13,933 bases of DNA. Origin: Betaproteobacteria bacterium (lineage in GTDB: Bacteria; Pseudomonadota; Gammaproteobacteria; Burkholderiales; Casimicrobiaceae). Location: NCBI GenBank assembly GCA_025355395.1, contig JANXZT010000537.1:1-13933 (forward strand). Reading direction: 5' to 3'. Both the position numbers and the translations under genes were made by a program. Below, one piece after another: positions 13,008 to 13,933 of this stretch. The notes under the pieces are model-generated. The model did no database searches. It was not told the DNA's origin and saw only the letters and a program-made list of their open reading frames with translations. The first letter of the stretch is position 1; every line of letters starts with the position of its first letter.

Positions 13008-13478
13008 CTACTTCGTGCCCGCGGCCGGCGGCGGTACGGTGGACGCGTGATCCACGATGTAGACCCACCGGCCACCGATGCGCTGCGCAACGGCGGTGAA
13101 TTGGCCCGTCAGGACCACCGGTTCCCCTCCCGCCTTGGGCGCCGGGGTCAGAACAAACCGGCCCCAGCCGACCGACGTATCGCCGACGCTTTTGTAGTGC
13201 GTGTCCGAAAGCAACACATTCTGGACCGTATTGGCCGAGAGCATGCCCTCGTAGGCCGCACGGATCGCCTGTTGTCCGCGCGACTCCTTGACGCCGGGAA
13301 GCCACGCCGTGGCATCGGGCGCATAGGTTCTCAGGATAGCCTCGAGATCATTGGCCTTCATTGCCTTGACCCAGGCGTTGTCAACCGCCTGCGCGCCCGT
13401 CTCGGCGGCAGCGGATGCAAACGAAGCCAGCAACGGGAGCAACGCGAAGAGCGCGGTACGGATCCATACGTGGGGCAT
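13008..13478 (-). CDS. Exported SnoaL-like / DUF4440 protein
   Basis: The 156-residue protein has a cleavable-looking signal peptide (MPHVWIRTALFALLPLLAS, cleavage near ASA or SAAA, residues 21-25). A compact NTF2-like alpha+beta domain follows: helix DNAWVKAMKANDLEAILRTY, strand DATAWLPG, REQQ-like GQQAIRAAYEGML, then strands GWGRFVLTPAP, VVLTGQFTAVAQRIGGRW and VYIVDHAS. This is the DUF4440/SnoaL-like pattern; such proteins bind small molecules or act as hydrolase-like enzymes, but no activity can be assigned. The ATG at 13478 has GAGG 7 bp upstream; an ATG at 13490 would add four residues. The 3' end is 25 bp from the distal tRNA copy, so it is the first chromosomal gene beyond the island. 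Confidence 0.75.
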   Translation of the reverse strand: MPHVWIRTALFALLPLLASFASAAAETGAQAVDNAWVKAMKANDLEAILRTYAPDATAWLPGVKESRGQQAIRAAYEGMLSANTVQNVLLSDTHYKSVGDTSVGWGRFVLTPAPKAGGEPVVLTGQFTAVAQRIGGRWVYIVDHASTVPPPAAGTK

Positions 13479-13810
13479 GTGAGACCTCATACGATGAAAA
13501 CGATGGGTCGGGTTCCGGCCAATGGCAAGAAAGCGCGAGGGTGGTGCGCGGCAACCGCTGCCGCCTTGGAATTCGAAGTCGCCCGTCCTGCCGGAACCAA
13601 GGCGGGCGGCGCTCACCCTGCGCCAATCCTGCGCCCAATTGACTGCCCCGGATACGAAGCTCATTGGCCAGGATGGCGGTTGCCCAAGCTGACGAAGCGG
13701 GCACTGCGAGATCGGGGCTTCTATCGCGATCGCAAATCGCTTGACAACCCTCGCCGCGCCTCGCAAAAATGCTTCGCGTACTGCAGACCAACAACGTCGG
13801 AGCCAAGACC
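13479..13810. other. Divergent intergenic region with a 9-bp inverted repeat
   Basis: I see no supported gene in these 332 bp. CCGCCTTGG (13561-13569) and CCAAGGCGG (13597-13605) are a perfect inverted repeat with 27 bp between. A promoter for the downstream plus-strand gene lies at 13741-13770. Open frames crossing the region are GC-driven and contain no motif I recognise. Confidence 0.6.
13741..13770 (+). promoter_or_regulatory. Promoter for the gene at 13811
   Basis: A perfect TTGACA (13741-13746) is followed after 18 bp by AAAAAT (13765-13770), 4 of 6 matches to TATAAT. The start site would be near 13777, leaving a leader of about 34 nt before the ATG at 13811. Confidence 0.45.
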
Positions 13811-13933
13811 ATGAGAAAGCCAGTTGCGGTTATTTTTGCGCTTATTGCAATGGTTGCCGGGACCAATGTCGGCCATGCGGACGATCAGCTCGTGGTGATG
13901 CCCAATGCCGCGGAGCAGTTCGCCGTCCTGCCG
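13811..13933 (+). CDS. Exported protein, 5' part only (cut by window end)
   Basis: The first 41 codons are visible: MRKPVAVIFALIAMVAGTNV, then GHADDQLVVMPNAAEQFAVLP. This is a typical Sec signal peptide, with cleavage probably after GHA (residues 21-23), followed by the start of a mature periplasmic or secreted domain. The phrase AEQFAVLP is reminiscent of beta-propeller (SMP-30/gluconolactonase-like) proteins, but too little is present to call it. It is divergent from the SnoaL-like exported protein. The frame is open to the last base. Confidence 0.7.
   Translation, partial: MRKPVAVIFALIAMVAGTNVGHADDQLVVMPNAAEQFAVLP

Noticed and set aside
12856..13305. Minus-strand frame of 149 codons across the distal tRNA copy
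   Set aside because: Its C-terminal part (AGTRIRTRDQRFTKR) is the well-known peptide from reading a tRNA gene antisense; the rest overlaps the SnoaL-like gene in another frame.
13726..13733. GCGATCGC palindrome upstream of the last gene
   Set aside because: A single 8-bp palindrome in GC-rich DNA is expected by chance; no second copy in a regulatory position was seen.

Overview
The window looks like a GC-rich betaproteobacterial chromosome. The evidence is gene content and order: hisHAFIE, a HIT protein, tatABC, an HtrA-type protease on the opposite strand, petABC, sspAB and then tRNA-Thr. From memory this is a typical betaproteobacterial neighbourhood. The protein sequences (SspA/SspB, cytochrome b, single-function HisI and HisE) fit that group. 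I cannot name genus or species.

Layout. (1) 21-3059: the late part of a histidine operon, hisH-hisA-hisF-hisI-hisE, all on the plus strand, with hisF/hisI and hisI/hisE overlapping; an 8-bp-stem hairpin follows. (2) 3292-5286: a HIT hydrolase behind a leader with a 9-bp inverted repeat, then tatA, tatB and tatC (twin-arginine translocase). (3) 5300-6454, minus strand: a membrane-anchored one-PDZ HtrA protease converging on tatC with 13 bp between stops. (4) 6455-6838: a 384-bp divergent control region with near-consensus promoters both ways and an unusual cluster of TTGCG/CGCAA half-sites before petABC. (5) 6839-9540: petABC, the cytochrome bc1 complex; the Rieske protein has a twin-arginine signal, so it is a likely client of the Tat translocase encoded just upstream. 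(6) 9728-10917: sspA and sspB. (7) 10945-12982: an intact tRNA-Thr(UGU) whose 3' half is repeated 1.96 kb away. Between the copies lie an N-terminally truncated tyrosine recombinase, a small unknown ORF and a HigB/HigA-like toxin-antitoxin pair, which I read as a decayed integrative element in the tRNA gene. (8) 13008-13933: a secreted SnoaL/DUF4440-like protein on the minus strand, a 332-bp divergent spacer, and the first 41 codons of another exported protein cut by the window end.

Most of the window is conserved housekeeping sequence. I do not see a clear new multi-gene system. The parts most worth a second look are the tRNA-Thr island, including compensatory T-stem differences between the two att copies and an apparently leaderless toxin gene; the half-site cluster before petABC; and a lipobox-like motif in the cytochrome c1 signal sequence.
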